Source of the DNA: Achromobacter xylosoxidans A8
GTDB lineage: Bacteria; Pseudomonadota; Gammaproteobacteria; Burkholderiales; Burkholderiaceae_B
NCBI RefSeq assembly: GCF_000165835.1
Contig: NC_014640.1
Span: 3,968,001-4,032,000, forward strand
Reading direction: 5' to 3'
Length of the DNA stretch: 64,000 nucleotides
In this document: positions 27,584 through 36,966 of the stretch, in pieces
Numbering within the stretch: the stretch's first letter is position 1
Layout of the letters: each line of letters starts with the position of its first letter
Program-made: the position numbers and the translations under genes
Notes under the pieces: model-generated
What the model was told of the DNA's origin: nothing
The model's database searches: none
What the model saw: only the letters and a program-made list of their open reading frames with translations

Positions 27584-28591
27584 CTACGCAGGCTCGCCGT
27601 CCACACGGAAGAACAGTGCAGTCTGCCCCTTCAGGCCGCCATCCAGGAATTCGAACTCGACGCGCCTGCCCGGTTCGACCACGTCGCCCAGGTATTCGAC
27701 CCGATACATCACGCCGCCGATACGGTAGTTGTGGACCAACGAGACGATCGATGAATTGGGGCTGCGCAACCGATAGACCACGGCCTCTTCGACCACTCCC
27801 CGCACACCATGTTTGTATAGCCCCCGCTGCAGTTTGCGACTGCGCATGCCGAACAGCATCCCCAGGATCGCAAAGATCGCCGCGACGAACAGCAGTGGGG
27901 GCAAAAACAGCCCTCCCACCAGCGGCACAAGGGCAAAGATCAGCATGAACTTGCGCGCGTCCAACTCTTCCCTGCGCACGACCGCACGGTCGGCATCGCT
28001 GATTTCCTCGACAGCGACCAGGGACTCCGCGCTCATGGGGTACTCCGCCCGCAACAGCACGGCGGGCGCGTCTGGCTGCAGGGTCAGCAGGTGCAGGCGC
28101 ACGGGCAGATCCGTCAAGCCCACGGCCGTCGCCGGCCCGTGCCCGCTACGGGTGTCGCTGGCGATCTCGTTCCAGAACGGCAAGGCTGCCTCCACGCGCT
28201 GCTCGCCGAATCCGTAGCACACGCCCGGCGTCGAGCCACCCGGACCGAATGAGGTCAGCCGGCCTGAAACGATCTGCTTGGCCAGCCGTCCCTTGAGCGC
28301 CCGGTCGAGGCTGCGCCAGCCCTGCGGCATGCGCAGCAGCTTGCGCCCGAAAAATGCCGCCAGCGCTCCCATCACGGTGATGGCCGCCAGCAGTATCGCG
28401 CCCACGCCGAAGTCCAGCGTGCGCCACTCGGACAGGCCAAGCGCGACAAAGGTCAACACGGCAAGCGCCAGCAGCAGCACCACGAAGACGCCGAACCCGG
28501 CCATCAGCAGTCTCCCGCGGCTGCATTTGCGCAGCAGCAGGATGTCGTCGTCAGTAAGCGGGGCGTCCTCGACTTGCAGGGTCTGGTTCAT
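27584..28591 (-). CDS. Membrane protein of unknown function
   Basis: A protein of 335 residues. Two hydrophobic segments lie near the N-terminus (MAGFGVFVVLLLALAVLTFV and GAILLAAITVMGALAAFFG). A third long one (LIFALVPLVGGLFLPPLLFVAAIFAILGML) lies at about residues 215-245. The soluble parts have strand-rich stretches (GVCYGFGEQRVEAALPFW, then YRIGGVMYRVEYLGDVV near the end). This architecture recalls DUF3592-type membrane proteins but I cannot confirm it. I use the ATG at 28591; a TTG at 28618 has the stronger ribosome site and touches the upstream gene's stop. Function unknown. Confidence 0.65.
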   Translation of the reverse strand: MNQTLQVEDAPLTDDDILLLRKCSRGRLLMAGFGVFVVLLLALAVLTFVALGLSEWRTLDFGVGAILLAAITVMGALAAFFGRKLLRMPQGWRSLDRALKGRLAKQIVSGRLTSFGPGGSTPGVCYGFGEQRVEAALPFWNEIASDTRSGHGPATAVGLTDLPVRLHLLTLQPDAPAVLLRAEYPMSAESLVAVEEISDADRAVVRREELDARKFMLIFALVPLVGGLFLPPLLFVAAIFAILGMLFGMRSRKLQRGLYKHGVRGVVEEAVVYRLRSPNSSIVSLVHNYRIGGVMYRVEYLGDVVEPGRRVEFEFLDGGLKGQTALFFRVDGEPA

Positions 28592-28614
28592 GCGCTGATC
28601 GCTGCCTCCCTTGC

Positions 28615-29220
28615 TCAATAGGTTCCGATGGGAACCTCGATCTTCAGCGGCGCGCCGCCATGGGCTGGGCGCAGGCTATACGTGTAAACGCCGCCATCAT
28701 CGTCGGCGAGCGCCGTATCCTTGCGCTCCACGGCATAGCGCTGGCCATCGATCTCCAGCGTGCGTGCTGCGGCCGCATCGGCATGGTCGGGCACCAGCAG
28801 CCCGCCGACCCCGTCTCCGACATCGGCGAACTCGTAGTCGCGCAACTCGCCGTCGACCCGCAGCAACTGCACGCGCGGCCGGTAAGGCGCCGCGTCCAGG
28901 TTCCAGCCATTGGTCAGATCGGTGATCCAGGGGCCCGGAATGTCGTAGACGCTACCCAGCTGCTCTTCGGAAACTTCGGGCCCTGCTACGACCAGGCAGC
29001 ACACCACCTTCCCCGCGCGGGAGTCGTAGACCGCCCAGTTGCTGCCGATGGCCGCCACGCTGGGCAGCATCGAGAAATGGAATTGGCGGTTGAACTGGCT
29101 ATCCGACACCTGGCGCCAGCCACCGATATTGGCGGGTTGCGCCGGCGATTGCGCCTGGCTGGCCATCGTCATCAGGACGGCTGCGGCCAGGGCGCCTGCT
29201 CGGAACAGTAAACGGATCAT
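28615..29220 (-). CDS. Secreted protein of unknown function
   Basis: A protein of 201 residues with a Sec signal peptide (about residues 1-23, ending SQAQ). The mature part is predicted to be periplasmic. It carries VCCLVVAGPE with two adjacent cysteines, and strand-rich stretches (RVQLLRVDGELRDYEF, QRYAVERKDTALA). I recognise no family. Its stop lies next to the start region of the membrane-protein gene downstream, so the two are probably co-transcribed. A third gene, the LRR-like one, follows in the same direction. The trio could be a small envelope module, but nothing in the sequence says what it does. Confidence 0.65.
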   Translation of the reverse strand: MIRLLFRAGALAAAVLMTMASQAQSPAQPANIGGWRQVSDSQFNRQFHFSMLPSVAAIGSNWAVYDSRAGKVVCCLVVAGPEVSEEQLGSVYDIPGPWITDLTNGWNLDAAPYRPRVQLLRVDGELRDYEFADVGDGVGGLLVPDHADAAAARTLEIDGQRYAVERKDTALADDDGGVYTYSLRPAHGGAPLKIEVPIGTY

Positions 29221-29378
29221 CTCGGTGCCTGTCTTGGGCTCATGGGGATCATGGGACTCGGGCCTAGCGCCGGCATAGTACCAGCGCCAGCTTCGCGGCC
29301 GTGGCCTGCGGGAACGAACAGTTCGCCGCTACAGCCATCGGTCTGCCGGCTGCGCGAAATCTTGGCTACTATCGACGC

Positions 29379-30179
29379 ATGGCCCTACTGATCCCTCCTC
29401 CCATCGTCCCCCAGATCGCGCAAGCCAAAAGCCTCATCGAACGGCATCTCGGCACTGGCCTTGTCGCCATCCACCTGTTCGGCTCCGCCGTGGACGGCGG
29501 GCTGCAACCCCACAGCGATATTGACCTGCTCGTCAGCGTGGCCCAGCCGCCCGGCGAGGCCGCACTCCGCGCTTTGGCCATGGCCTTGCTGGCCGTATCC
29601 GCTCCACCGGGTTCATCGCCCAGCTTGCGCGCACTGGAAGTCACCGTACTGGCGCGTGAACAGATCGTGCCCTGGCGCCACCCGGCCCGGCGCGAACTCC
29701 AGTTCGGCGAGTGGCTGCGCGCCGACCTGGAGGCGGGCGTGGTCGAACCGCCCATGATGGACCACGACCTGGCCATCCTGCTCACCAAGGCCCGCGGCCA
29801 CAGCATCCCCATCATGGGCCCGCAGGCCGACCAGATTTTCGAGGCCGTGCCCCGGGAGGATCTGAGGCGGGCGCTGCTCGACACCGTTGCGCAGTGGAAC
29901 GCGCCCGAAGACTGGGCCGGCGATGAAAAGCACATCATCCTCGCGCTGGCACGCATCTGGTACACGGCCTTATCCGGCGGCATCGCCTCCAAGGAACTGG
30001 CGGCGACGTGGCTGCTGGAACGGCTGGAACCGCCCTATCGCCCCGTCCTCGGCAAGGCACGGGCGATCTATCTGGGGCAAGAGGAAGACGATCTGGCGCA
30101 GCGGCATCAGGCCGAAACAGCGGCGTTCATCGTCCACGCGCGCGGCGCGATTGAACGGACTTGTGCCGCTTCACGATAG
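29379..30179 (+). CDS. aadA: AadA-like aminoglycoside (3'') adenylyltransferase
   Basis: A protein of 266 residues, the usual length of AadA/ANT(3'')-I enzymes, which transfer AMP to streptomycin and spectinomycin. The nucleotidyltransferase motif reads LFGSAVDGGLQPHSDIDLL (about residues 33-51), with Asp47 and Asp49 as metal ligands. The family C-terminal pattern (IWYTALSGGIASKELAATWL) is present. It lies in a plain chromosomal context, with no attC site, integron integrase or transposon around it, and its GC content looks like its neighbours. It is therefore probably an intrinsic gene. Which drugs it acts on cannot be read from sequence. The ATG at 29379 lacks a strong ribosome site. Confidence 0.8.
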   Translation: MALLIPPPIVPQIAQAKSLIERHLGTGLVAIHLFGSAVDGGLQPHSDIDLLVSVAQPPGEAALRALAMALLAVSAPPGSSPSLRALEVTVLAREQIVPWRHPARRELQFGEWLRADLEAGVVEPPMMDHDLAILLTKARGHSIPIMGPQADQIFEAVPREDLRRALLDTVAQWNAPEDWAGDEKHIILALARIWYTALSGGIASKELAATWLLERLEPPYRPVLGKARAIYLGQEEDDLAQRHQAETAAFIVHARGAIERTCAASR

Positions 30180-30618
30180 TTGAAGATCGAAAGGGTCCGC
30201 ATGCTCCCGCGGCTCACGCACGCGCCGGCTTTCTATTGGCTCTTCTGCAGCAAACCAGGCAAGGCCCAGGTGCGTTGACAGCCGCAACCAGGCGCTAAAG
30301 CGGGATCGGCTAGCGCATCCCCTCAGTGTTGCTGGAACCGCGCAATGTCGACGTCCACGGGCGGCCTTAAGACGACGCGGCGTGCGCTGGCCTCGACACG
30401 TCGACACGTTGAACGGCGGCCATTCTGATTCGTCTATTCAGGAAGAGCGCTTTGCACGCCGGGCCTGCCCCGGCTTTCTCCTTCACTGGACGCAGCCTCC
30501 ATTGCCCGGAGCACGCCGAATGCGCGCGCCGTCGTAATCGACGGCGGCCGCTCAGGCAGCTTGAGGCTCCCCCAAAGGCCAGCCTGGAACCAGGCGCGCC
30601 CGACACACTGAAAACATC
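30180..30618. other. Non-coding interval upstream of the TonB-receptor gene
   Basis: I see no convincing gene in these 439 bases; the open frames on both strands are arginine-rich shadows. The notable elements are a near-direct repeat of CGACACGT at about 30395-30410 and a perfect 14-base palindrome, GCCTGGAACCAGGC (30582-30595), 23 bases upstream of the receptor start. No Fur box is apparent here. The promoter of the receptor gene must lie in this interval. Confidence 0.5.
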
Positions 30619-32766
30619 ATGAAAGACCAAAAAAACACATCACGTACAGTCTTTACACTACGCCCGCAACACGCATTGACGCTATTGGGTCTGGTCGCCG
30701 CCGCGCCGGTGCTTGCACAACAGACTGCAGGGGAAACCATCAGCACATTGCCCAGCGTCACCATCAGCGGCACGGCCGATACCGGCACTGGTCCAGTGCA
30801 GGGCTACGTGGCGGAAGACACCACATCGGGCAGCAAGACCGACACGCCGTTGCGCGAGATTCCGCAATCCGTCTCGGTGGTAGGCGCGGAGGAAATGCGC
30901 GATCGCGGCGTGCAAAGCGTGTCGCAGGCGATTCAGTATGTGCCGGGCGTGCAGGTCACCAACTTCGGTGGCGCCGAAGTGCGCAACGACTGGATCGTGC
31001 TGCGCGGCTTCGACGCCAAGATCACCGGAGACTACCGCGATGGCCTGAACCAACTGCCGTATGACCAGATCCGGGCGCGCACCGACCCTTACGCGCTCGA
31101 GCGCGTCGAGGTGATCCGTGGCCCCTCCTCGGTGCTGTACGGGCAGGTGGCGCCCGGCGGCCTGGTCAATCGCATCACCAAGCGCCCGACGCTGGATCCT
31201 TTCGGCGAGATCGTGCTGCAAGCCGGCAATTTCGACCGGCGCCAGGCCGCGTTCGATATCGGCGGCCCGATAGATGAAGACCGCAAATACCTGTACCGCC
31301 TGACCGGCGTCCTGCGCGATGCCGGCACCCAGGTGGAATATGACGGCGACCACCGCTACCCGGATGACCTCGGATACATTGCGCCGGCCTTCACCTGGCG
31401 CCCGAATTCAGATACCTCGTTCACGCTGCTGACCCACTACCAGCACGACGAGACCGATGGCGAATCGCGCCCGGTCTTCCCGACCCACGTCCCCGTTGGC
31501 GACTATGGTTTCAACCGGTACGACCGCAAGCAATACGCGATCGGCTACGTGTTCGAGCACCGCTTCAACGACAGCATCATGCTGCGCCAGAACGCCCGCT
31601 ACCAGCACGGCAAGCTTGACCAGCGCGACCTCTACAGCCTGGGGCTGCGGCCCGACGGCCACACATTGCGCCGCTACGCGCTGGTATCCAAGGAAAGCGC
31701 CGACGGTGTGGTCGTGGACACGCAAGGAGAGTTCCGCTTCAATGCCGGCCGCGCCGCCCATACGCTGCTCGCCGGCTTCGACTATCGATTCCAGGATGGC
31801 CAGCAATGGTATCGGCAGGGCCTCGCCCCCGACCTGGACCTGGACAATCCGGTCTACGACCAGAATATTCCGTATCCGGGCGCCGCCAATGCCATCATCG
31901 ACCAGAAGGACGTCAACCGGCAGTATGGCCTGTACCTGCAGGACCAGATCAAGATCGATCGCGTGGTGGTGACGGCCGGTCTGCGCCACGATTGGGCCAG
32001 GTCCGACAGCCGCAACCGCATGACCAGCACGACAACCCGCCAGAACGATACCGCTCTGACAGGTCGCCTGGGGCTGGCCTACCTGTTCGATTCCGGCCTC
32101 ACGCCTTATGTCAGCTATTCGACCTCTTTCAACCCGCAATCGGGCGTGTCGATGGACTCAACCCCGTTCAAGCCGACCAAGGGCGAGCAATACGAGTTCG
32201 GCATCAAGTACCAACCTCCGGGTTCCAGGAGCATGGTGGCCGCGTCGTTCTTCGACCTGACGCAACGCAATGCGCTCACCCCCGACCCCCGCAATACCAA
32301 CTTCAGCGTCCAAACCGGCGAGATCCGCTCGCGCGGAATCGAACTCGAAGGCAAAGCCAACCTGACCCGCAACCTGGACGTGCTGGCCTCGTATACCCTC
32401 AACGACGTCACCGTGACCCAGAGCAACAACCCGCTCGAGAAGGACAACACGCCCATCGTGACGCCGCGGCACATGGCCTCGGCCTGGGTCAACTACACCT
32501 TGTCCGACACCGCGCTGCGCGGATTGGGCATGGGCGTCGGCGTGCGCTATATCGGCAAGACCTATGTCAACGTCGCCAACACCATGGAGAACGGCTCATC
32601 GTTCATGGTCGACGCCGGCCTGCATTACCAGCTCGACAAATGGCGTTTCGCACTCGACGCCACCAACCTCTTCAACCGCGAGACCATCGTGTGCCGCAAC
32701 AACCAGACCAACTGCCGGTACGGCCTGGAGCGGACCTTCATCGCCAGCGTGGCGTACCGCTGGTAG
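30619..32766 (+). CDS. TonB-dependent siderophore receptor (no STN domain)
   Basis: A protein of 715 residues, an outer-membrane TonB-dependent receptor. A signal peptide ends near residue 33 (PVLAQQ). The plug domain follows (about 70-185) with PQSVSVVGAEEMRDRGVQSV and the barrel entry VRGPSSVLYGQVAPGGLVN-like stretch. The barrel ends in the terminal aromatic SVAYRW. The layout is that of FoxA/FhuA-like hydroxamate receptors. It lacks an N-terminal signalling domain and so takes up ligand without direct sigma signalling. It is convergent with a FecI-like sigma gene (32882-33406), 115 bases away. It is clearly related to the STN-bearing receptor at 33471-35855. The ligand is unknown. Confidence 0.9.
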   Translation: MKDQKNTSRTVFTLRPQHALTLLGLVAAAPVLAQQTAGETISTLPSVTISGTADTGTGPVQGYVAEDTTSGSKTDTPLREIPQSVSVVGAEEMRDRGVQSVSQAIQYVPGVQVTNFGGAEVRNDWIVLRGFDAKITGDYRDGLNQLPYDQIRARTDPYALERVEVIRGPSSVLYGQVAPGGLVNRITKRPTLDPFGEIVLQAGNFDRRQAAFDIGGPIDEDRKYLYRLTGVLRDAGTQVEYDGDHRYPDDLGYIAPAFTWRPNSDTSFTLLTHYQHDETDGESRPVFPTHVPVGDYGFNRYDRKQYAIGYVFEHRFNDSIMLRQNARYQHGKLDQRDLYSLGLRPDGHTLRRYALVSKESADGVVVDTQGEFRFNAGRAAHTLLAGFDYRFQDGQQWYRQGLAPDLDLDNPVYDQNIPYPGAANAIIDQKDVNRQYGLYLQDQIKIDRVVVTAGLRHDWARSDSRNRMTSTTTRQNDTALTGRLGLAYLFDSGLTPYVSYSTSFNPQSGVSMDSTPFKPTKGEQYEFGIKYQPPGSRSMVAASFFDLTQRNALTPDPRNTNFSVQTGEIRSRGIELEGKANLTRNLDVLASYTLNDVTVTQSNNPLEKDNTPIVTPRHMASAWVNYTLSDTALRGLGMGVGVRYIGKTYVNVANTMENGSSFMVDAGLHYQLDKWRFALDATNLFNRETIVCRNNQTNCRYGLERTFIASVAYRW

Positions 32767-32881
32767 ACGGCCAGGTGGATCCTGGTCTGGCCGGGCTCAT
32801 GGAACTGGCCGCCGTCAGCGACGGCCAGCCCATACGCGGGGCGGGCCGGCACTGCCCCCGCTCCGCTACGACGCCGCCCCG

Positions 32882-33406
32882 TCAATCCGGCTGCAGGCAT
32901 TCGTGGCAGGAACTCAGCGCCAGATGGGCGTCGCGGATCATGAAATTGACCAGCGCTGTCGAAACCCCCAGCTCACGCGCCACGTCACGCTGCGTGCATC
33001 CTTCGAACCGGTGCAGTTCGAAGGCCCGGCGGGTACGTGCCGACATCTGCGTCAGCGCGGCGCTCGCCATCCTGAGCGCCTGGCTGCTCACCGCGGCGTC
33101 TTCCGCCAGCGAGGCCGACACCGCGTGGCGACCGGCTTCCTCGTCCGCGAAAAGCCGTTGCTCCAACGCACGGCGCCGATGGCAATCGATCGCCAGATGC
33201 CGCACGGTCTGGTACAGGTAGGCCGCCGGCTCGCACACGCCTTGCGGCACCGCGCCCTCGAGCAGCTTGACATAGGCATCCTGCACCACGTCCTCAGCCA
33301 ACTCCTGCGAATCCAGAATACGCAGCGCCGCACGCACCAGCTGCCGCCGGTTCGCCGCGTACAGTGCGGTCAGTGCTTCCATCGTCGGCGCAGTGCCCGT
33401 AACCAT
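32882..33406 (-). CDS. ECF sigma factor, FecI-like
   Basis: A protein of 174 residues with regions 2 and 4 of an ECF sigma factor. Region 2 includes DSQELAEDVVQDAYVKLLEG; region 4 includes LHRFEGCTQRDVARELGVSTALVNFMIRD. This is the iron-starvation (FecI) type. A strong AGGAGGT precedes the ATG at 33406. It has no FecR gene of its own next to it; the nearest FecR lies at 35980-36966. It is placed 65 bases downstream of the STN-bearing receptor gene on the same strand and may be co-transcribed with it. It probably directs transcription of one of the two receptor genes. Confidence 0.85.
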   Translation of the reverse strand: MVTGTAPTMEALTALYAANRRQLVRAALRILDSQELAEDVVQDAYVKLLEGAVPQGVCEPAAYLYQTVRHLAIDCHRRRALEQRLFADEEAGRHAVSASLAEDAAVSSQALRMASAALTQMSARTRRAFELHRFEGCTQRDVARELGVSTALVNFMIRDAHLALSSCHECLQPD

Positions 33407-33470
33407 GTGTACCTCCTCGAGCGCCAGGCGCCCAGGTCATAGTCCGACACCGCCCCTTGATGGAGCGGCA

Positions 33471-35855
33471 TCAATATCGATAAGTGACTGTGGCGAATAC
33501 CGTGCGGTCCACGCCATAGCGGCAATTGCTGCGATCTCCCCGGCAGACCGCGGTCTGCCGGTTGAACACATTGCTGGCATCCAGCGCCAGGCGCCAGGCG
33601 CCTGCGTCGTACGCGAGCGCGGCGTCCACAAGGGTGGCGGCGTGGTTCTTCATCGTGTTGGAGGCGTCCACGTAGGTAGAGCCGATATGGCGCACCCCCA
33701 TGCCCGCGCTCCATCCCGCCAACCATCCATCAAGCGAATGGTTCAGCCAGAGGGACGCCATCTGGCGCGGCGTCACGATAGGCATCTTTCCCGCCGTGCC
33801 GTCGTTGGCCTGCAGATTCTTCACATCGTTGAAGGTGTAGGCGGCCAGCGCATCCCAGCCTCGCGCCAGATTGACCTTGGCCTCGAATTCGACGCCGCGC
33901 GCGCGTACGCGGCCGGTCGTGACGCTGAAACCAGGATGCGCCGGATCGGGATCGGCGCTCAGCACGTTGCGCTGCCGCAGGTCGAACAAGGCCAGCGTGT
34001 ACAGGCTTTGCGATTGCGGCGGCTGGAACTTCACGCCCACTTCGAACTGCTCGGCGCGGGACGGATCGAATGGCTTGCCGTCGTAGGAGGCGCCCGCCTG
34101 CGGCACGAACGAGGTCGCATACCCCACGTAGGGCGCGAGACCAGCCCCCGCCGCATACGACGCGCCCGCCCGCCACGTGTAGAAATCGCCGCTGCCACGC
34201 GTACGAGTATCGGCAAGCCGGTTATCGGTCACGTCGCGATAGCCGTCCCGCCGCAGGCCAAGCAGTACGGTCCAGTCCCCCGCCTGCATCATGTCCTGGA
34301 GATAGAGTCCCCACTGCTCGCTGACCTGCCACACCTTGATGATCGACGGCGCGCCGGGCGGCAGCCCGATGTCCTGGCCATAGCGCGGGTCCAGCAGGTC
34401 CAGACTGGGCGCGGCCGCCTGCTGATAATGCTGACGGCCCGACAAGCGCCTGACATCCAGCCCGGCCAGCACCGTATGGCGCAGCCCGCCCCCTTCGAAG
34501 TCGCCTTCGATCTGGCTGTCCAGCGCCAGCCCTTCGGCGCGCTCCCGTGCCTGGAGCTGCGCGCGCGCCAGCGTACGACCGTCGCTGGCGAGCGCTCCGG
34601 CGTATAGATTGCGCAGCAGCATGTCACCGTGCTGGTAGCGCGCATTCTGGCGTACCCGCCAACGGGCGTTCAGGCGATGCTCGAGCTGGTACCCCAGACT
34701 GAAGAAATCGCGGTCGTTGCGGTCGTAGTCGTAGTCGCCCACCAGCACCCGCAGAGGGTAGTAGGCGCGCGATTCACCGTCGTTGCGATCATGCTGGTAG
34801 TGCATCAGCAAGGTGAACGAGGTGTCCGCGTCGCGCCAGCCAAAGGCAGGCGCCACGTAGACCAGGTTGTCCCGGTAACGATGGCCGCTGTCGTACTTGT
34901 CCTGCGTACCTGCTTCCCTGGCTGTCGCGGTCAGGCGGAAACGGGCCTGTCGGCCCTCGTTGATAGGGCCGCCCAGGTCCAGGTAAGCCTGCTTGTGCTC
35001 GAACGATCCGAACTGCAACGCCGCTTCGCGCAGCGGCGTCTCGGGAGGACGTTTGGTGACGCGATTGACGATACCGCCCGGCGCGGTCTGTCCATACAGC
35101 GCCGACACCGGCCCGCGCACGACCTCGATCTGTTCCAGCGCATAGGCCGGCACCCGTGCGCGGATCTGGTCGTAGGGCATCTGGCTCAGGCCGTCGCGAT
35201 AATCCCCGGTCAGCTTGGCATCGAAGCCGCGCAACACGATCCAGTCGTTGCGGACCTCGGTACCGCCGTAATTGTCGATCTGCACACCCGGCGTGTATTG
35301 CAGCGCCTGCGTGACCGAACGGACCCCTCGCGCCTGCATGTCGGCGGAAGTCACCACCGACACCGACTGCGGCACCGAGGCCAACGGTGCCAGAATCTTG
35401 GTGGCGGCGCGATCCTCGAGCTGGGTGAAGCTCCGGACCGTGCCCTCGACCTGTGTGACCGGCAGGATCGACACCGCGGGCATCCAGATCCGACGGACAC
35501 GGAAACTTCCCGGCAGGTCTTCGTAGACTTCCAGGCCGTGACCGCTCAATACCGCCTCGAAGGCAATCGCGGGCGCGTAGGTGCCGTCCAGGCCGTTGCT
35601 GCTCAGGTCACGGGTGACAGCGGGATCGAAATAGACCAGCACGCGCGCCTGGCTGGCAATCTGCTGGAGCACCTGGGTCAGCGGCCCCGGCGCAACGTGA
35701 AAGCTGCGCGTGGCGGCCGCCTGCTGGTCGGACTGCGCCCCGGCCAACGGCATGGCCATGAGCGCGCCCAGGAGCAGCATCCGCGCGCACAGCTGCCGCC
35801 CCGCCATGGCGTGGGGCGCGTGTACGCGACGTCGATCGGCTGCTCCGATAACCAT
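33471..35855 (-). CDS. TonB-dependent siderophore receptor with N-terminal STN signalling domain
   Basis: A protein of 794 residues. After a signal peptide (LLLGALMAMPLAGA) comes an STN domain (about residues 45-120, with FHVAPGPLTQVLQQIASQA), which contacts FecR in the periplasm. The plug (LASVPQSVSVVTSADM) and barrel follow, ending in ATVTYRY. It is thus a surface-signalling receptor that both imports a siderophore and reports it. It follows the FecI and FecR genes on the same strand. I use the ATG at 35855; a TTG at 35879 has a better ribosome site (AGAGGA). A TCCTTT on the minus strand at 35897-35902 matches the FecI-type -10 element, but no convincing -35 is at the right spacing. Confidence 0.9.
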   Translation of the reverse strand: MVIGAADRRRVHAPHAMAGRQLCARMLLLGALMAMPLAGAQSDQQAAATRSFHVAPGPLTQVLQQIASQARVLVYFDPAVTRDLSSNGLDGTYAPAIAFEAVLSGHGLEVYEDLPGSFRVRRIWMPAVSILPVTQVEGTVRSFTQLEDRAATKILAPLASVPQSVSVVTSADMQARGVRSVTQALQYTPGVQIDNYGGTEVRNDWIVLRGFDAKLTGDYRDGLSQMPYDQIRARVPAYALEQIEVVRGPVSALYGQTAPGGIVNRVTKRPPETPLREAALQFGSFEHKQAYLDLGGPINEGRQARFRLTATAREAGTQDKYDSGHRYRDNLVYVAPAFGWRDADTSFTLLMHYQHDRNDGESRAYYPLRVLVGDYDYDRNDRDFFSLGYQLEHRLNARWRVRQNARYQHGDMLLRNLYAGALASDGRTLARAQLQARERAEGLALDSQIEGDFEGGGLRHTVLAGLDVRRLSGRQHYQQAAAPSLDLLDPRYGQDIGLPPGAPSIIKVWQVSEQWGLYLQDMMQAGDWTVLLGLRRDGYRDVTDNRLADTRTRGSGDFYTWRAGASYAAGAGLAPYVGYATSFVPQAGASYDGKPFDPSRAEQFEVGVKFQPPQSQSLYTLALFDLRQRNVLSADPDPAHPGFSVTTGRVRARGVEFEAKVNLARGWDALAAYTFNDVKNLQANDGTAGKMPIVTPRQMASLWLNHSLDGWLAGWSAGMGVRHIGSTYVDASNTMKNHAATLVDAALAYDAGAWRLALDASNVFNRQTAVCRGDRSNCRYGVDRTVFATVTYRY

Positions 35856-35979
35856 GGATTCCAGTTGTTTCCCGTGCAATTGAGTCCTCTTGATTGAAAG
35901 GACACGCCAAAGCCGGAAACCGGAAAGTTATCGACGAAAGAATTTTCCCGGGATCCGGGCAAATGGAGAAGTTGAACTG

Positions 35980-36966
35980 TTACCGAGCCGAAACGCGCAC
36001 CCAATAAGGGCTACGCCGGGTCACCGTGACAGGCAGCAGGCGGGCCACCGCCTGTAGCGCCCTGTCGGTGTCATTCAAGGGAAACAATCCAGAGATCCGC
36101 AACTTCGCCGCCGGCGCATCACAGGAAATCAACCCGTGCCGGTAGCGGCTCAGTTCGGCCAGGAACCGGTCCAGCGGCATGTCATCGGCCGCCAGTTCGG
36201 CATTGATCCAGGCCGTGTCGGCCAGCGCCACCGGACGGACGGGCTCGACTTCCCCGGCGCCGTAGCGCGTGGCCTGCCCCGGTTGCAACAGCAGCCGGCT
36301 GCCGCCCGCCGCCGGCTCGATCTCCACGAGTCCTTCGAGCAGCGCCACACGGGTCTGCTCGCCGTCCAGGCGCACCATGAAGCGCGTTCCCAGCGCTCGC
36401 ACGCCTCCAGCGGGCGTGTCGACCCGGAATGGCATGTCGGCATAGCCGGCCGCATGCCCGGTGCGAATCTGGATTTCGCCACGGCGCAGGCGCAGGCGGC
36501 GTGTCCGTCCGTCATACAGCACGTCGATCGCGCTGTCGGTGTTGAGCAGGACCTCGGTGCCATCATCCAGCATGACCGTGCGCTGCTCCCCTACTCCCGC
36601 CACGTAGTCGGGCGAGATCCGTACCCAGCGCTTGCGGTCGGCCGTCCAGACCAGGCCGCCGGTACAGGTGACTAGCCCCAGCATGGCGATGAGCGCGCGG
36701 CGGCCCTTGCGCCGGTCGCCCGTCAGCGCCTGATAGGCGGGACTGCCCTCCAGTTCTCGCATCCGGCCGTCGGCGCGCATCAAATGCGCCCAGGCCCGCT
36801 CATGATCGGGATCCGCCTGGCGCCAGCGTTCCCAGGCCTGCCTGTCTTGCGCGGTCTCGGCGCCGCTCGTCAACAACACGTACCAGCGCGACGCCTGCTC
36901 GGCCACGTGTGGCGCTAGCGGCAGTCCCCCAGCGTAGGCAACGGGCGTAGCGCTCGCCCGCTTCAC
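35980..36966 (-). CDS. FecR-family anti-sigma/signal-transducing membrane protein
   Basis: A protein of 328 residues. The N-terminal cytoplasmic part (about 1-85) holds the DUF4880-like pattern ASRWYVLLTSGAETAQDRQAWERW. One membrane helix follows (LIAMLGLVTCTGGLVW, about 90-106). The periplasmic FecR domain includes GTEVLLNTDSAIDV and GVRALGTRFMVRLD. It links the STN receptor to the FecI-like sigma factor. The start is a GTG that overlaps the sigma gene's stop (GTGA at 36963-36966), so the two are translated together. This pairs it with the sigma factor at 36963-37475 rather than the one at 32882-33406. Confidence 0.9.
   Translation of the reverse strand: MKRASATPVAYAGGLPLAPHVAEQASRWYVLLTSGAETAQDRQAWERWRQADPDHERAWAHLMRADGRMRELEGSPAYQALTGDRRKGRRALIAMLGLVTCTGGLVWTADRKRWVRISPDYVAGVGEQRTVMLDDGTEVLLNTDSAIDVLYDGRTRRLRLRRGEIQIRTGHAAGYADMPFRVDTPAGGVRALGTRFMVRLDGEQTRVALLEGLVEIEPAAGGSRLLLQPGQATRYGAGEVEPVRPVALADTAWINAELAADDMPLDRFLAELSRYRHGLISCDAPAAKLRISGLFPLNDTDRALQAVARLLPVTVTRRSPYWVRVSAR

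Noticed and set aside
35897..35902. TCCTTT on the minus strand as a FecI-type -10 element
   Set aside because: A matching -35 element at about 17 bases is not found, so it is mentioned only in the receptor entry.
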